From Cytophagales bacterium Alg240-R148 (GTDB lineage: Bacteria > Bacteroidota > Bacteroidia > Cytophagales > Cyclobacteriaceae): a stretch of 64,000 nucleotides of DNA. Shown in pieces: positions 25,784-35,889 of the stretch. Made by a program: the position numbers and the translations under genes. The first letter of the stretch is position 1. Each line of letters begins with the position of its first letter. A model generated the notes under the pieces. It was not told the DNA's origin. It saw nothing but the letters and a program-made list of their open reading frames with translations, and ran no database searches. The stretch spans positions 1,506,379 to 1,570,378 of the forward strand of contig LS999826.1 of NCBI GenBank assembly GCA_900537185.1, written 5' to 3'.

Positions 25784-28027
25784 ATGAAAAAAGAAATATT
25801 AAAAGTATCGATCAGGCAAAGTGCACTGCTTATTCCAGTTGAAAAAACAGTGGCTGAGAGAATTAATCCTCTTAATGAAACTACAAGTGTCCTTTTGGCA
25901 AACTGTACCAAATTGGGGTTTACTTTTTCTGAAAGGTTACTCCAAGCCGTTAATGGTCTGAACCCAAAAGATAAGGTGAAAATATTGGAAGTCTTAAAGG
26001 AAATTACCGGCATTAATAAGAACTGGACTCCTCTTGTTCAACAGTGGGATATACCAACAGGAGAGTCCGTTATGGACCATGTCATTACCTTTTTTGCAAA
26101 TTTATTTAAATCAAACAGAGGAGTTACACTTCCATGTGGACATACAATTCCAGATAACACATTTCCTTTGGAGAGGTATAATGGTTGTCCGTATTGTGGA
26201 ACTCCATTTGTATTGGACAAACTGGAGTATACCAATAGTTCTAACAAGCTTAAAGTACTCGACTTATGGTCTGAAGAAGACGTTTTGGGTTGCTTCAAAA
26301 ACCTTCTTGAATCTCCAGTTGCATTGGATGCAACGCAATCTGAAAGTTTGAGGATACTTTTAGGAGCGTATTCTTTGCCAAAAGAGGTGGTTATTAGAAT
26401 GAAAGAAACATCCGTTTTAGTTATTGACACTTTGGTTGATTTGGGAAAAGCCAATGAAGCTGCGAATCTATTCAAAAGTCCGACTGATATTTTAAGGTAT
26501 TTATGGTACAAACATACCGGGTTCTTACAAATTGTTGAGCCAAAGACAATAGCGAAAAGATTGTCGTCTAATGCTAAAAATAGACAGTTTGGATCGGACA
26601 GAGAAAGGGAGGAAAAGATTAGGTCAATGGCTGATTTAAAACTGAAGTTTAATAGGTCAGAATGTAAAATGTATGCCTCATGGTTAAACAGCTTATCTCT
26701 TGATGTGCAGAAACAATGTGAATTGATGCATCCTAAGAGAGGAATTTGGGTAAGGGTGATAAGGGCTCTAAGGTTAGCTGAATATAGCAAAAAGGAAGGT
26801 TTTGAGAGGCTTGCTAACGTTTTAGATGTATTCTACAACGAAAAATACGAGGTGTGGCAGGCAAAATATGAAAAGTCAAGACTTAAATACGATGCAGTCG
26901 AAACCTTTAAACTCTTAAAGAATAGGCCAGGTCTTTTTGCTAGGTCACTGTTCTCCAATATGTTGTGGTTTGGTGGAGAAACTTCAATTGAACATTTTAG
27001 AGAAGTATCGGGAGCTGTTCCATTGAGGTTAATTGTAACGTTAAACATGTATGCAGAGAATTACTTTGTAAAGCACTCTACTAGAAGTGTAAAACCTTTA
27101 GGAGGTATTAACAAAAGAATTCCTTCAAATAAATTATTGGACCTATACGCTGATGAAGATTTACAAAAAATGCAATCTCTGGTCAAAGAGCTAACTCTTG
27201 AAGTATTAGAGAAAAAGTTCAAAGCTGAAGAAAATGCGAGTAGTAGTGTTTTTATCGAAAAAGGATTATTCAATATTCCATTGGCCATTGGAGATAGAAG
27301 TGAAACTGTTCAAGATTTGCCTTCTGCATTAATGGGAACAAGATTTCCTGTTGAAGGAAGTACTGTAAGGCTGTTTTTGCAATGGGGTGAAGGACTGTCT
27401 GCTCAACACCTTGATATGGACTTAAGTTGTAGGGTAGCCTATGGTGGCAAAAGTGAGTTTTGTTCCTATTCTCAACTTGTAATTCCGGGTTGTAAACACA
27501 GTGGTGATATTCAATACATCCCAGAGAAAGTAGGCACAGCTGAGTATATTGATGTTAATATGGAACAACTAGCTTCCAGAGGTGCTAAATATGTTGTGTT
27601 CACATGCAATGCCTATACCAATGGAAGTTTGACACCTGATTTAGTAGTTGGATGGATGGATAGTCAATTCCCAATGAAGATTTCTAAATCTGGTGTTGCT
27701 TATAATCCTTCGGATGTCCAGCATCAGGTTAGAATAACCAGCACTGTTTCTAAAGGACTCGTTTTCGGGGTCCTTGATATTGAAAAAAGGGAGGTTGTTT
27801 GGCTAGAAATGAGCTTTAGTGGTCAGTTGACTCACAACCTTGATATAAAAGGTACTGAAACATTACTAAGAAAGTTAGATGCTAAAATAAAAGTAGGGGA
27901 TGTCCTACAAATTAGGGCCAATGCCCAAGGGCAGAAAATTGTCACAGAAAAGGAAGATGCTGATGAGGTTTTTGACTTAAACTGGGCAACTGACTCTGCA
28001 CAAGTGGCAAAGATCATATTGGATTAA
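25784..28027 (+). CDS. RING-like zinc finger / TerD-like protein (MXAN_6230/SCO0854-like)
   Basis: This 747-residue protein has a RING-like zinc cluster at residues 118-138 (C118-G-H120 ... C135-P-Y-C138). A long helical middle follows, and then a C-terminal TerD-like beta-sandwich (about 515-640). The latter has the acidic DMDLSC strand, KHSGD, and a YIDVNMEQL...VVFTCNAYTNG core typical of TerD calcium-binding domains. The layout agrees with what I recall of the MXAN_6230/SCO0854 RING-domain family; its biochemistry is unknown. A 12-nt spaced inverted repeat (TTTTGTTT/AAACAAAA) ends 4 bp before the start. It probably shares the transcript starting at operator 25201. Confidence 0.65.
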   Translation: MKKEILKVSIRQSALLIPVEKTVAERINPLNETTSVLLANCTKLGFTFSERLLQAVNGLNPKDKVKILEVLKEITGINKNWTPLVQQWDIPTGESVMDHVITFFANLFKSNRGVTLPCGHTIPDNTFPLERYNGCPYCGTPFVLDKLEYTNSSNKLKVLDLWSEEDVLGCFKNLLESPVALDATQSESLRILLGAYSLPKEVVIRMKETSVLVIDTLVDLGKANEAANLFKSPTDILRYLWYKHTGFLQIVEPKTIAKRLSSNAKNRQFGSDREREEKIRSMADLKLKFNRSECKMYASWLNSLSLDVQKQCELMHPKRGIWVRVIRALRLAEYSKKEGFERLANVLDVFYNEKYEVWQAKYEKSRLKYDAVETFKLLKNRPGLFARSLFSNMLWFGGETSIEHFREVSGAVPLRLIVTLNMYAENYFVKHSTRSVKPLGGINKRIPSNKLLDLYADEDLQKMQSLVKELTLEVLEKKFKAEENASSSVFIEKGLFNIPLAIGDRSETVQDLPSALMGTRFPVEGSTVRLFLQWGEGLSAQHLDMDLSCRVAYGGKSEFCSYSQLVIPGCKHSGDIQYIPEKVGTAEYIDVNMEQLASRGAKYVVFTCNAYTNGSLTPDLVVGWMDSQFPMKISKSGVAYNPSDVQHQVRITSTVSKGLVFGVLDIEKREVVWLEMSFSGQLTHNLDIKGTETLLRKLDAKIKVGDVLQIRANAQGQKIVTEKEDADEVFDLNWATDSAQVAKIILD

Positions 28028-28030
28028 TAC

Positions 28031-28060
28031 AAGCGGAGGTGAAGTTGTTCATTTCCGCTT
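28031..28060 (+). terminator. Terminator after the RING/TerD-like gene
   Basis: Arms AAGCGGA and TCCGCTT with a 16-nt loop start 3 bp after the stop codon, followed by ATTTTATT. This probably ends the tRNA-RING unit. Confidence 0.55.
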
Positions 28061-28268
28061 ATTTTATTAAAACAAACTATCCATACCCACTTTTCGAATA
28101 ACCTCTCTTACACCACTCTTTATTGCAGTTCAAAACAAAACTTAGTGGTAGTAGTCTTGGCTATGAAGAACTATCAATAGAGTTTACATACTCTTTCTAG
28201 TAGTAAATTACTGCTCATATCTGAAAATAATTTTGAGCTAGTAAAGCTCCATTACAAGGTGCATGAAA

Positions 28269-28382
28269 TTAATCCTTCACCTTCATCTCATTCATTGTGT
28301 AGCCATTGTTTTTTAATCGACCGGACAAACCAATGCTTTTTGCTTCTGGCTGCTCTACATTAAAAGAGTATTTAAACAATGG
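28269..28382 (-). pseudogene. Possible 3' remnant of a lost gene
   Basis: In the otherwise empty 28061-28416 stretch the minus strand keeps about 37 codons ending at TAA 28269-28271. They read VEQPEAKSIGLSGRLKNNGY and TMNEMKVKD, which is balanced and protein-like. No start and no upstream continuation exist. It may be the tail of a gene removed when the flanking units were brought together. I cannot assign a family. Confidence 0.3.
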
Positions 28383-28416
28383 GTATGTTAATTAAAATGT
28401 TTGCTTAATTTTAAGC

Positions 28417-28839
28417 ATGATTCTTAATTTTAGTGTTAAATCTCTGGGTAAAAAGAGGGCTCATATTGATAATTTATCTATCCAACTTAATTTAAACGAC
28501 GAAACTTCGGTTGCGGAGTTGTTGGAGCAGTTGGTTCATCAACAAGTAGAGGTATTTAATAAGAGAATAGGAGAAAACAATCTATTTGATTTTTTAAGTG
28601 ACGAACACATTTCCAAGTCTTCTTTAGAAGGCAGGGTTAAGTTTAATGAAACGTACAACGATAAAAAGGCGGACCCAATTAAGGCTCTTAGAGTAGTAAA
28701 TTTGGCCTTTGAGGATGGTCTCATTGCTTTGTTTCACAATGGCAACAGGCTGGAATCTATTGATGAAGTTTTTAACATTCAAGAATCTGACTCTATAAGT
28801 ATTATTAGATTAACATTTTTAGCCGGTAGCATTTGGTAA
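28417..28839 (+). CDS. Small protein of the DUF4132 unit, possibly beta-grasp-like
   Basis: This 140-residue protein alternates beta-like strands and one helix (SIQLNLNDETSVAELLEQLV). It ends in SISIIRLTFLAGSIW, a strand order reminiscent of beta-grasp/ubiquitin-like folds, but no diagnostic motif is visible. It ends 11 bp before the ATG of the giant DUF4132 gene, so the two are surely cotranscribed and may interact. I do not recognise the family by name. Confidence 0.65.
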   Translation: MILNFSVKSLGKKRAHIDNLSIQLNLNDETSVAELLEQLVHQQVEVFNKRIGENNLFDFLSDEHISKSSLEGRVKFNETYNDKKADPIKALRVVNLAFEDGLIALFHNGNRLESIDEVFNIQESDSISIIRLTFLAGSIW

Positions 28840-28850
28840 ATAACAAAACA

Positions 28851-31800
28851 ATGACAAACTCTGACGATCCGATTTTATCCAAACTTAAAAAGAACCATAT
28901 TGAAGACCTTTCCGCTTCTTTTCAAAAACACTACCAAGACATTGGTGGTAGACTTCTAAATGTAATAGGAATAAGAAAAACACTTTCCTCAGACAATGCC
29001 TATTTGGGATTAATTTTATTAAATAGAATCCAATCTCTGACTTCAGAAAACGATGGCTATTATTGGGGCGTCGAAAAAGTAGAGCAAGGTTCCAAGCGCT
29101 ACTCTGCTCTTAAAGAATTTGACTCCTCCGATCATTTTTGGGGAAAAAAAAATTACCCTTTGCTCGAGTTTATTTTCGGCAACCGTGTAGCACCACTTGT
29201 CAAAAAAGCCTGGGACATGGTGCCTACTTTGATGTACCAAACTGGCTATTCAAGGCGGTCTTTTCGAGGGTCTGGTTTGCCTGAGATTTATTTTACGAAC
29301 CAACTCAATTTTGTGATTAAGCTCATTGAAGAATACAATTATGAATTTACACTAGAAGAATATGCCATACACCACCAGAGCCTAGCATCTGAAAGCTTTT
29401 CATTGGTTTATGGAGCTGCCATAGATGCAGCAGACCCAATAAAAGAACAGCTGGTTGATACAATTTATGGAAGACATGCTCAGGGAAAACCTAATAGAGC
29501 CATTATTAAAGGCATGTTGTTGTCAAAAAATAAAGATTGCTGGGTAGCGGTTGAAAAACTCTTGTTAAGTGCGCAGCGGCAGGAGGGACTGCGCCAAACT
29601 ATATTGGAGTCTTTGGATGAAACCTCGATTGGTGCTATGAAACATTTCATCAAGGTAGTATTAGACAACAAATTGACCCGGTTTTCATCGGTGGTGCGCG
29701 CAATAGATACTTGGGCTGGTTTTGGATGGGAAGCCGAAAAAGAAACCACTGTCCGGCGATTTCTTGAACTGGCTGATTCGTTTTTGAATGCTCCTTCTGA
29801 AATTGAAAAAGCGGTGAAGAGCCAAGACAATGCAGAAGTTTATATGGCGCTTTGGGCACAAGGGGTGTTGGACGTGTCGGAATGTTTTAGGTTAATAGAC
29901 AAAGTTTTAATGGGCAATGGTGAGAAAGTATCGCTTGCCCTTTATTTCATTTCGCAGGTCGGTTTATCCACTTTTTCAATTAAGTATGGTAGAAAATATT
30001 TGGACCATGAAGACCTAGTTATCGTTTGTCAGGCCGTTGAGCTAGTAAACCAGCCTGTGTTCATAGACATCGTTTCTAGAAATGATAAAACCAATATTTT
30101 TAATCAAATGGAAGGTAAGTTAGAATACTTTCCACAAAAAGCGCTTACAAAATCAAGGGTGTTTGCGTGGTTGACTTTTAAATACAGCAAGGAGCAGGTA
30201 TTGGACTTAATGATCAACTTGCTTAACCTTGAAAGTGAAAAAGACCTGGAAAAAATTATTCCATATTTCAACAACCTTAGTTTAACCCACCGCGAAAAGG
30301 TTACTGGAAAAGTCCTTCCAGAGTACTATGGTTATAGTTATAATGAGAAAAAGGGAAAAACAACACTGAGCAAGAAGAAAAGGGATTTTGCCTTTTACAT
30401 AATAAAAGACAGGTCTGAGTTGGTCAAATCGACTGCAATAAGGGCCCTTACCAATGCTGTACTTACCAACCAAGAAGTAGAAATTTTTGAGGGTTTACTT
30501 TCGCGTAAATCAGCGGATTTTAGAAGTTCCGCCATCAAACTAATTTTAAATACCGGTGTTGAACAAGTGAAAATAAGTGCAGGCAGGCTACTAACCGCAA
30601 AATCGGAAGATCAAAGGCTTGCTGGTCTTGATTTGTTGTTGTGGTTAAAAAAGAACAGTGGGACCAATCAAGATTGGGTTAACCAAAAGGTGAAGGATTT
30701 TTCTGATAGGCCAAAAGTAAGCTCAAAAGAGGAAGTAGTACTTTCAGGTTTACAAGAAAAAAGTCAGGCATTAGTTGAAATAAATGCAGAGAATGGGTTT
30801 GGTATTTTTGATGTGAAAAAACTTCCTGTTGCGCACCAATTAATTGCAGATTTAAGCAAGTCTTACATTGCTGAGAAAGCAAAAAACAGCTATGGTTTGA
30901 GTATTTCTAGTGCTAAGGTAGATGCAGCATTGTCTGATTTGGGTGTGTTGGTAGTTGAAAACAAAGACTATGAGTATACTCGCGAAAACTGGAACAATAC
31001 TTCGAGTACAGAATTGTTAGGCAACGACTTTAGTGAAATAAAAAAAGATACCAAAGGAATGAGTGCTGAAGAAATATTTTGCAATTACCCACTGCACGAT
31101 GTGTGGCGCAAATGGTTTCAGGACAGTGGCCTTAACTCAAGAGATATTTTTTTAATAAATTTATATGGTCACCTAGACGCAGAAAACATGGGAGACGATG
31201 CTTTCTCACCTTTTAATAAAAAACTCCTCCACAACATTTACCTGCCAAAAATACCTCAGATTTCTGATTACTATTGGAGTAACCCTGTTGTGAAAATCAT
31301 TAAGAATTTAGTCGACAGGTACCCTTATGATGATAAAATAGATTTTTTATCGGAAAAGGTAATAGATACTTTTAAATCTATGGATCCTACCATGGTAAAA
31401 TCGTCCAAATTAATAAAAGATCGTTGGCAGGAACGAGTTACAACGTGGCGCGATCAAAATATTGTGGATGTATTGTGGAATGCCTACCAACGGCCTTTGA
31501 AATCGATGTCGGATGAGCAATTTGTTACCTATTGGTATTTGGCGAATTGGCGGTATTTAACAAGTACCTCCATAGCAAATCTAGAAGCGGACTACAGGCC
31601 GGAAATGTATGCATATGCCAGGGCTTATAAGCTGGGGTTCATTGAAAAAGACGCACTCTATTGGCGCATTATGCAACCCGATGCAATTAATGATTTGACT
31701 TCAAAACAAGTTGCAGAAAAATACGATGTAATAAAAGAATTCGAATTTTTGAAAGAAATGCTCGAGGAGTGTAGGGACAAAATTCTTGAAATTGAATTGA

Positions 31801-33860
31801 TACGAGGGGATTCTTCAACTCCGGTAACGTTGTTGGCTCAAAACATCAACAGGTTGTATGGCATCGAAAACTATATTAGGTTGCTCAAATCTTTAGGCAA
31901 TGACTCCCTCCACAGAGGGTATATTTATACCTATGGCAACCATGAGCACAACAAGAAGAGTGTACTCAGTACTTTACTGAAAAATTGTTTTCCTTCTGAT
32001 TCGTGCACTCAAAAAGAGTTTAACCAAGCGGCCAAAGCAGCCAATATATCTGAAAAGCGCCTATGTGATACCGCAACCTATGCACCACAATGGCTGCCTT
32101 ATGTTGCGGCTTATTTGGGGTGGAAAGACATGGAGTCGGCAGTATGGTGGTTGCACGCGCATACCAATGGTTTTCACAGCAGCCAAACCGAGTCTGAAAT
32201 AGCGAAGTATTCGTCCATTGAAATTACCACTTTTAGAGAAGGAGCAGTGGACATTGCTTGGTTCAGAGAAGTGTACAAATCGTTGCGACAAGAGAAGTGG
32301 AAAAAACTCTACAATGCAGCCAAATACATTTCTGATGGCAGTGGGCACAGTAGAGGGTTGTTGTATACCGATGTAATAATAGGGCATACCAAAATAAAAG
32401 AAGTAACCGAGCGGATTACAAGCAAAAGAAACCAAGATTATTTAAGGGTATACGGGGTAATTCCATTGAGCAAGGCCAATCCAGAAAAAGACTTGTTAAA
32501 ACGGTACCAATTTTTACAAAAATTTAAAAAAGAAAGCAAACAATTTGGTTCTCAAAGGCAGGCCAGCGAAGGTATAGCGGTACGAGTGGCTATGGAAAAC
32601 TTAGCCCGAACAGCTGGTTATTCAGATCCTATCCGTTTGCAGTGGGCCATGGAAACCAAAGAAGCGAGAGGTATATTAGAAGATGCCAATAAAATAAAGT
32701 TCGATGGGGCAGACATTAAGCTCGAAATTGACGAGCAGGGTAAATCTTCAATAGTGGTTATAAAAGAGGGGAAAAAGCTAAAGTCCATCCCAGCTAAATA
32801 CAAAAATGACAAAGGGCTCCTAAAACTTAGGGGCTATAACAAAACACTGCGAGAACAATACAGAAGAACAAAGGTGAGTTTACAGAACGCTATGGTGGGC
32901 GGCGATCTATTTACAAAAAAAGAGATTGAAGTACTCATGGACCACCCTGTAGTGGCGCCTTTATTGAAAAAGTTGGTGCTGGTGTCGAATGAGGCCATTG
33001 GTTTTTGGAAAGACCAGCAACTAATTGGGTCCGATGGAACTTCGTTGGCGGTTGGGGAATATGTGCGGTTGGCACATTGTGTTGATTTGTTTGAAGCCAA
33101 ACAATGGAGTGCTTTTCAAAGGCATTGTTTTGAAAATAAATTGGTTCAGCCATTCAAACAAATATTTCGAGAATTGTATGTGCCTACTCAAGACGAATTA
33201 AAAGAGCAGTCGGTTTCGAGGCGGTATGCAGGGCACCAAGTACAACCCAATAAAACCGTAGCTTTGTTAAAAGGGCAGGGCTGGACGGTCGATTACGATG
33301 AGGGACTTCAGAAAGTGCACCACGAGAAAAACACCATTGCGCGCATGTTTGCCATGGCAGATTGGTTTTCTCCTTCAGATATTGAGGCACCCACTCTAGA
33401 AACTATAGAATTTTCAGATAGGAAAACCGGTAAACGCAAACCTTTTGACCAAGTTGACAAACGCATTTTCTCCGAGACCATGCGAGACATTGATTTGGTT
33501 GTTAGCGTGGCCCATGTGGGGGAGGTTGACCCAGAAGCCAGCCAGTCTTCAATAGAACTTAGGTCGGTAATAGTGGGCGAAACCTGTAGCTTGTTTCAAC
33601 TCGATAATGTAACCTTGTTACAATCCCATGCCAAAATAAAAGGCGAATTAGGAGAGTATTCTGTGCATCTAGGAAGTGGTGTGTGCCACAAAGTGGCTGG
33701 TAGTTCATTATCCATACTACCAGTGCATTCTCAGCACAGAGGGCGAATGTTTTTGCCATTCATTGATGACGATCCCAAAACAGCCGAAATTGTCTCGAAA
33801 GTGTTGTTGTTGGCCAAAGATGGCAACATTAAAGACCCGACCATCTTAAGTCAATTGTAA
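28851..33860 (+). CDS. Giant DUF4132-type protein
   Basis: I chose ATG 28851 (1669 residues); a TTG 18 bp upstream overlaps the preceding gene. The bulk is helical, HEAT-like in places (around 320-620). The C-terminal part (about 1340-1640) resembles DUF4132: the RYAGHQ segment near residue 1459, a DLVVSVAHVGEVDPEASQ strand and the SILPVHSQHRGRMFLPF ending. DUF4132 is found in E. coli MolR/YehI, whose gene neighbourhood also contains AAA ATPase, vWA and SWIM proteins. Its activity is unknown. It follows the small 28417 gene directly and lies downstream of the RtcB/tRNA region; no signal peptide, so cytoplasmic. Confidence 0.7.
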   Translation: MTNSDDPILSKLKKNHIEDLSASFQKHYQDIGGRLLNVIGIRKTLSSDNAYLGLILLNRIQSLTSENDGYYWGVEKVEQGSKRYSALKEFDSSDHFWGKKNYPLLEFIFGNRVAPLVKKAWDMVPTLMYQTGYSRRSFRGSGLPEIYFTNQLNFVIKLIEEYNYEFTLEEYAIHHQSLASESFSLVYGAAIDAADPIKEQLVDTIYGRHAQGKPNRAIIKGMLLSKNKDCWVAVEKLLLSAQRQEGLRQTILESLDETSIGAMKHFIKVVLDNKLTRFSSVVRAIDTWAGFGWEAEKETTVRRFLELADSFLNAPSEIEKAVKSQDNAEVYMALWAQGVLDVSECFRLIDKVLMGNGEKVSLALYFISQVGLSTFSIKYGRKYLDHEDLVIVCQAVELVNQPVFIDIVSRNDKTNIFNQMEGKLEYFPQKALTKSRVFAWLTFKYSKEQVLDLMINLLNLESEKDLEKIIPYFNNLSLTHREKVTGKVLPEYYGYSYNEKKGKTTLSKKKRDFAFYIIKDRSELVKSTAIRALTNAVLTNQEVEIFEGLLSRKSADFRSSAIKLILNTGVEQVKISAGRLLTAKSEDQRLAGLDLLLWLKKNSGTNQDWVNQKVKDFSDRPKVSSKEEVVLSGLQEKSQALVEINAENGFGIFDVKKLPVAHQLIADLSKSYIAEKAKNSYGLSISSAKVDAALSDLGVLVVENKDYEYTRENWNNTSSTELLGNDFSEIKKDTKGMSAEEIFCNYPLHDVWRKWFQDSGLNSRDIFLINLYGHLDAENMGDDAFSPFNKKLLHNIYLPKIPQISDYYWSNPVVKIIKNLVDRYPYDDKIDFLSEKVIDTFKSMDPTMVKSSKLIKDRWQERVTTWRDQNIVDVLWNAYQRPLKSMSDEQFVTYWYLANWRYLTSTSIANLEADYRPEMYAYARAYKLGFIEKDALYWRIMQPDAINDLTSKQVAEKYDVIKEFEFLKEMLEECRDKILEIELIRGDSSTPVTLLAQNINRLYGIENYIRLLKSLGNDSLHRGYIYTYGNHEHNKKSVLSTLLKNCFPSDSCTQKEFNQAAKAANISEKRLCDTATYAPQWLPYVAAYLGWKDMESAVWWLHAHTNGFHSSQTESEIAKYSSIEITTFREGAVDIAWFREVYKSLRQEKWKKLYNAAKYISDGSGHSRGLLYTDVIIGHTKIKEVTERITSKRNQDYLRVYGVIPLSKANPEKDLLKRYQFLQKFKKESKQFGSQRQASEGIAVRVAMENLARTAGYSDPIRLQWAMETKEARGILEDANKIKFDGADIKLEIDEQGKSSIVVIKEGKKLKSIPAKYKNDKGLLKLRGYNKTLREQYRRTKVSLQNAMVGGDLFTKKEIEVLMDHPVVAPLLKKLVLVSNEAIGFWKDQQLIGSDGTSLAVGEYVRLAHCVDLFEAKQWSAFQRHCFENKLVQPFKQIFRELYVPTQDELKEQSVSRRYAGHQVQPNKTVALLKGQGWTVDYDEGLQKVHHEKNTIARMFAMADWFSPSDIEAPTLETIEFSDRKTGKRKPFDQVDKRIFSETMRDIDLVVSVAHVGEVDPEASQSSIELRSVIVGETCSLFQLDNVTLLQSHAKIKGELGEYSVHLGSGVCHKVAGSSLSILPVHSQHRGRMFLPFIDDDPKTAEIVSKVLLLAKDGNIKDPTILSQL

Positions 33861-34325
33861 AACTCAATTAATACAGGTGAGGGGGTAAAGGGTTTTTGAA
33901 ACAAAATGTAGGTTTTATTGACTTATTGCATGTTGGAAAGTTTGGTGTGCAAATGCAGGGCAAAAGTTGAATTAATTGCAATTTGTGTAGTACCCATTTT
34001 ACACTTTTAAATGCTTTGTGTTGTCTTCTAGTACTTTTACTTAGTTCAGACAGTGTAAATGCATCAATTAATAATAATTGCACAACAGTAAATAATAAAA
34101 TTAGTACAAAATTACTTGAGGAATGGCATCACAATATGGAGGCAATATCGCCTAAATAAAGAAATAAAATTAGAGGTGGATATTGTTTTACTTTCCAATA
34201 CAAAATATAATGTACGTTGATTATCAGGTAGTTACGTGCTTATAGGTACAAATAAGCAACAAAAACTATCGCTAAACAGCTAAATAAGGGATAAAGAAAG
34301 GAAAAATGGAGCGGAGCGGACATAA

Positions 34326-34355
34326 AAAAACCGCCTCACAAAGGAAGCGGTTTTT
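34326..34355 (-). terminator. Rho-independent terminator of the DUF6266 gene
   Basis: AAAAACCGC and GCGGTTTTT arms with a 12-nt loop, with T-runs on both strands, 20 bp beyond the minus-strand stop at 34375. Between 33861 and 34325 I see no gene or clear structure. Confidence 0.75.
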
Positions 34356-34374
34356 ATCGAAAACACCAATCGCT

Positions 34375-35016
34375 TTACGCAACTGTTACAGAGCCTAAAT
34401 AAGAGCTGTTAGCAACTTTAGTTCCGTCTTCTGATACAAACCCTAAGAAGACTTCAACGTCTTCTCCTGAGTATTCAGAAGGCACTGGAATGGTTGCTGT
34501 ACCAACTGATCTTGCTGGTCCCGCAGTTGTGAAAACTGCCTCACCTCTTGTGGTATTCAAAAGAGCAATCAGAGCTTTGTCCGTTGCTAAGGCACTACCA
34601 CTTCCTGAATTGTCTGTCCAGGTCGCTTCTACGTTTCCAGCACTTGGAGAAGAAGCTGCACCATTCGCAGCACCAGTCAGGTTTCCTCTTGAGACCAATG
34701 CACTTGCATAGTCTACCATGAAGTTGGGGTAAGCTCCTGTAATGGCATTGTTCAGGTTGTATGACATGGCCGCATTGAATTGCGTCATCTTGTTGGCATA
34801 CTGCTTAAAACCAACTCTAAGGAAGTCTGTCATTGGCTGCAAGAACTTCAATACAGTTGAGAACTTAGAACGCTGGTCAACCTGACCTTCAGTTCTTGGG
34901 TTCGCTACACTGGAAGGTTTGATTCTTAGGTAATCGATGCCCTTCCAAGTTCCACCGATTACATTCCCAACCTGTCCTGAGACACCACCGAGAATACCTT
35001 GATTAATTTTTCCCAT
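34375..35016 (-). CDS. DUF6266 family protein
   Basis: This 213-residue protein opens with MGKINQGILGGVSGQVGNVI and GTWKGIDYLR, the hallmark of DUF6266, and has a Ser/Ala/Gly-rich second half with beta-rich character (VFLGFVSEDGTKVANSSYLG). These proteins are common and often mobile in Bacteroidota genomes; the function is unknown, though the look is of a secreted or structural (tail-like) protein. There is no classical signal peptide. It has its own terminator and marks the start of the minus-strand island. Confidence 0.75.
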   Translation of the reverse strand: MGKINQGILGGVSGQVGNVIGGTWKGIDYLRIKPSSVANPRTEGQVDQRSKFSTVLKFLQPMTDFLRVGFKQYANKMTQFNAAMSYNLNNAITGAYPNFMVDYASALVSRGNLTGAANGAASSPSAGNVEATWTDNSGSGSALATDKALIALLNTTRGEAVFTTAGPARSVGTATIPVPSEYSGEDVEVFLGFVSEDGTKVANSSYLGSVTVA

Positions 35017-35194
35017 CTTTTTACGATTTTTTAAGGGTTAAACATTTGCTTGGACTTGACACGGACTTACCATGGATTTGCCCTTCACCATCTAAAATAC
35101 TACAAGAAACAGGCGAAGATTCATTCTTAGGTGCTGTTGCTTTGGTGTGCTTTATTTTGCCTTTGTTGCCCTGTTCTTTTGTCAGATCAAGAAG

Positions 35195-35629
35195 CTATCC
35201 TGCCCCTGTTTCCTTCATTAGGTTGTGGAATATTGACTGCCTGGCAGTATCTATCATTTTTAAGGTGAGCTTGATTTTTTGCTCGTTGACATCCAATAGT
35301 TTTAGTGCCTGAATCGACTTTTCAAATGCCTTCTCTTTGGTGCTTGCTTTGACTTCACTTTCTCTTATAACCTTTCGGATCTCGTCAATAGTTATGAATG
35401 GAATCACCGAGCCTTTCAAATAGAAATGGAATGACTTAGACCTCCACAGTCCGAAGCATAGCCAATACAGAAACTCTCTATCTGCCTCATTTTCCAAAAG
35501 ACATACAAAGCAATTCGGGCAAGGTGTGCAAAGAGGTTTTCCACTGTTCAATCCTTTATTCAGGATAAAGAAATGGGGTTTGTTGTAGGTGGTTCCTAGT
35601 CTGTGTGTTTTCAAGCGAAACGATTTCAT
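35195..35629 (-). CDS. DUF6943-type protein
   Basis: I chose ATG 35629 (144 residues) because the frame further upstream is low-complexity and unlike coding DNA; an ATG four codons earlier is possible. The core has HFFILNKGLNSGKP followed by a cysteine cluster CTPCPNCFVC, suggesting a small metal site. The C-terminus is helical. I recall this family (DUF6943) from Bacteroidota mobile and conjugative elements. Its function is unknown. Together with the DUF6266 gene it suggests that this end of the island is mobile-element derived. Confidence 0.6.
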   Translation of the reverse strand: MKSFRLKTHRLGTTYNKPHFFILNKGLNSGKPLCTPCPNCFVCLLENEADREFLYWLCFGLWRSKSFHFYLKGSVIPFITIDEIRKVIRESEVKASTKEKAFEKSIQALKLLDVNEQKIKLTLKMIDTARQSIFHNLMKETGAG

Positions 35630-35889
35630 ATAGCAAGCCATTAGAATTATGCTCGCTGCGCTTCGCACAGACATTTTCAAAAGAGAAAAGAAAAAAGGGA
35701 AAAAAAGAAAAGAGAAAGCTCTTGAAAAGGTGGGTGTGGCACGGTTGACAAGGTTTTTGGGAAAAATACTACCCGTAGGGTGGAGATTTTTATCAAAACC
35801 CGTAGGGCTTGACCTTGGCAATCCGGTTGTGCGGTGGGCATGTGCGAACCCACCTAACTTTGCTGCTCTCTTTATTTTGATTGTCTGAT

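Noticed and set aside
26038-26790. Long minus-strand frame of 250 codons
   Set aside because: It is antisense to the RING/TerD-like gene, which has clear domain motifs.
34375-35629. Prophage
   Set aside because: DUF6266 and DUF6943 genes alone occur, with no integrase, capsid, terminase or lysis genes in the window.
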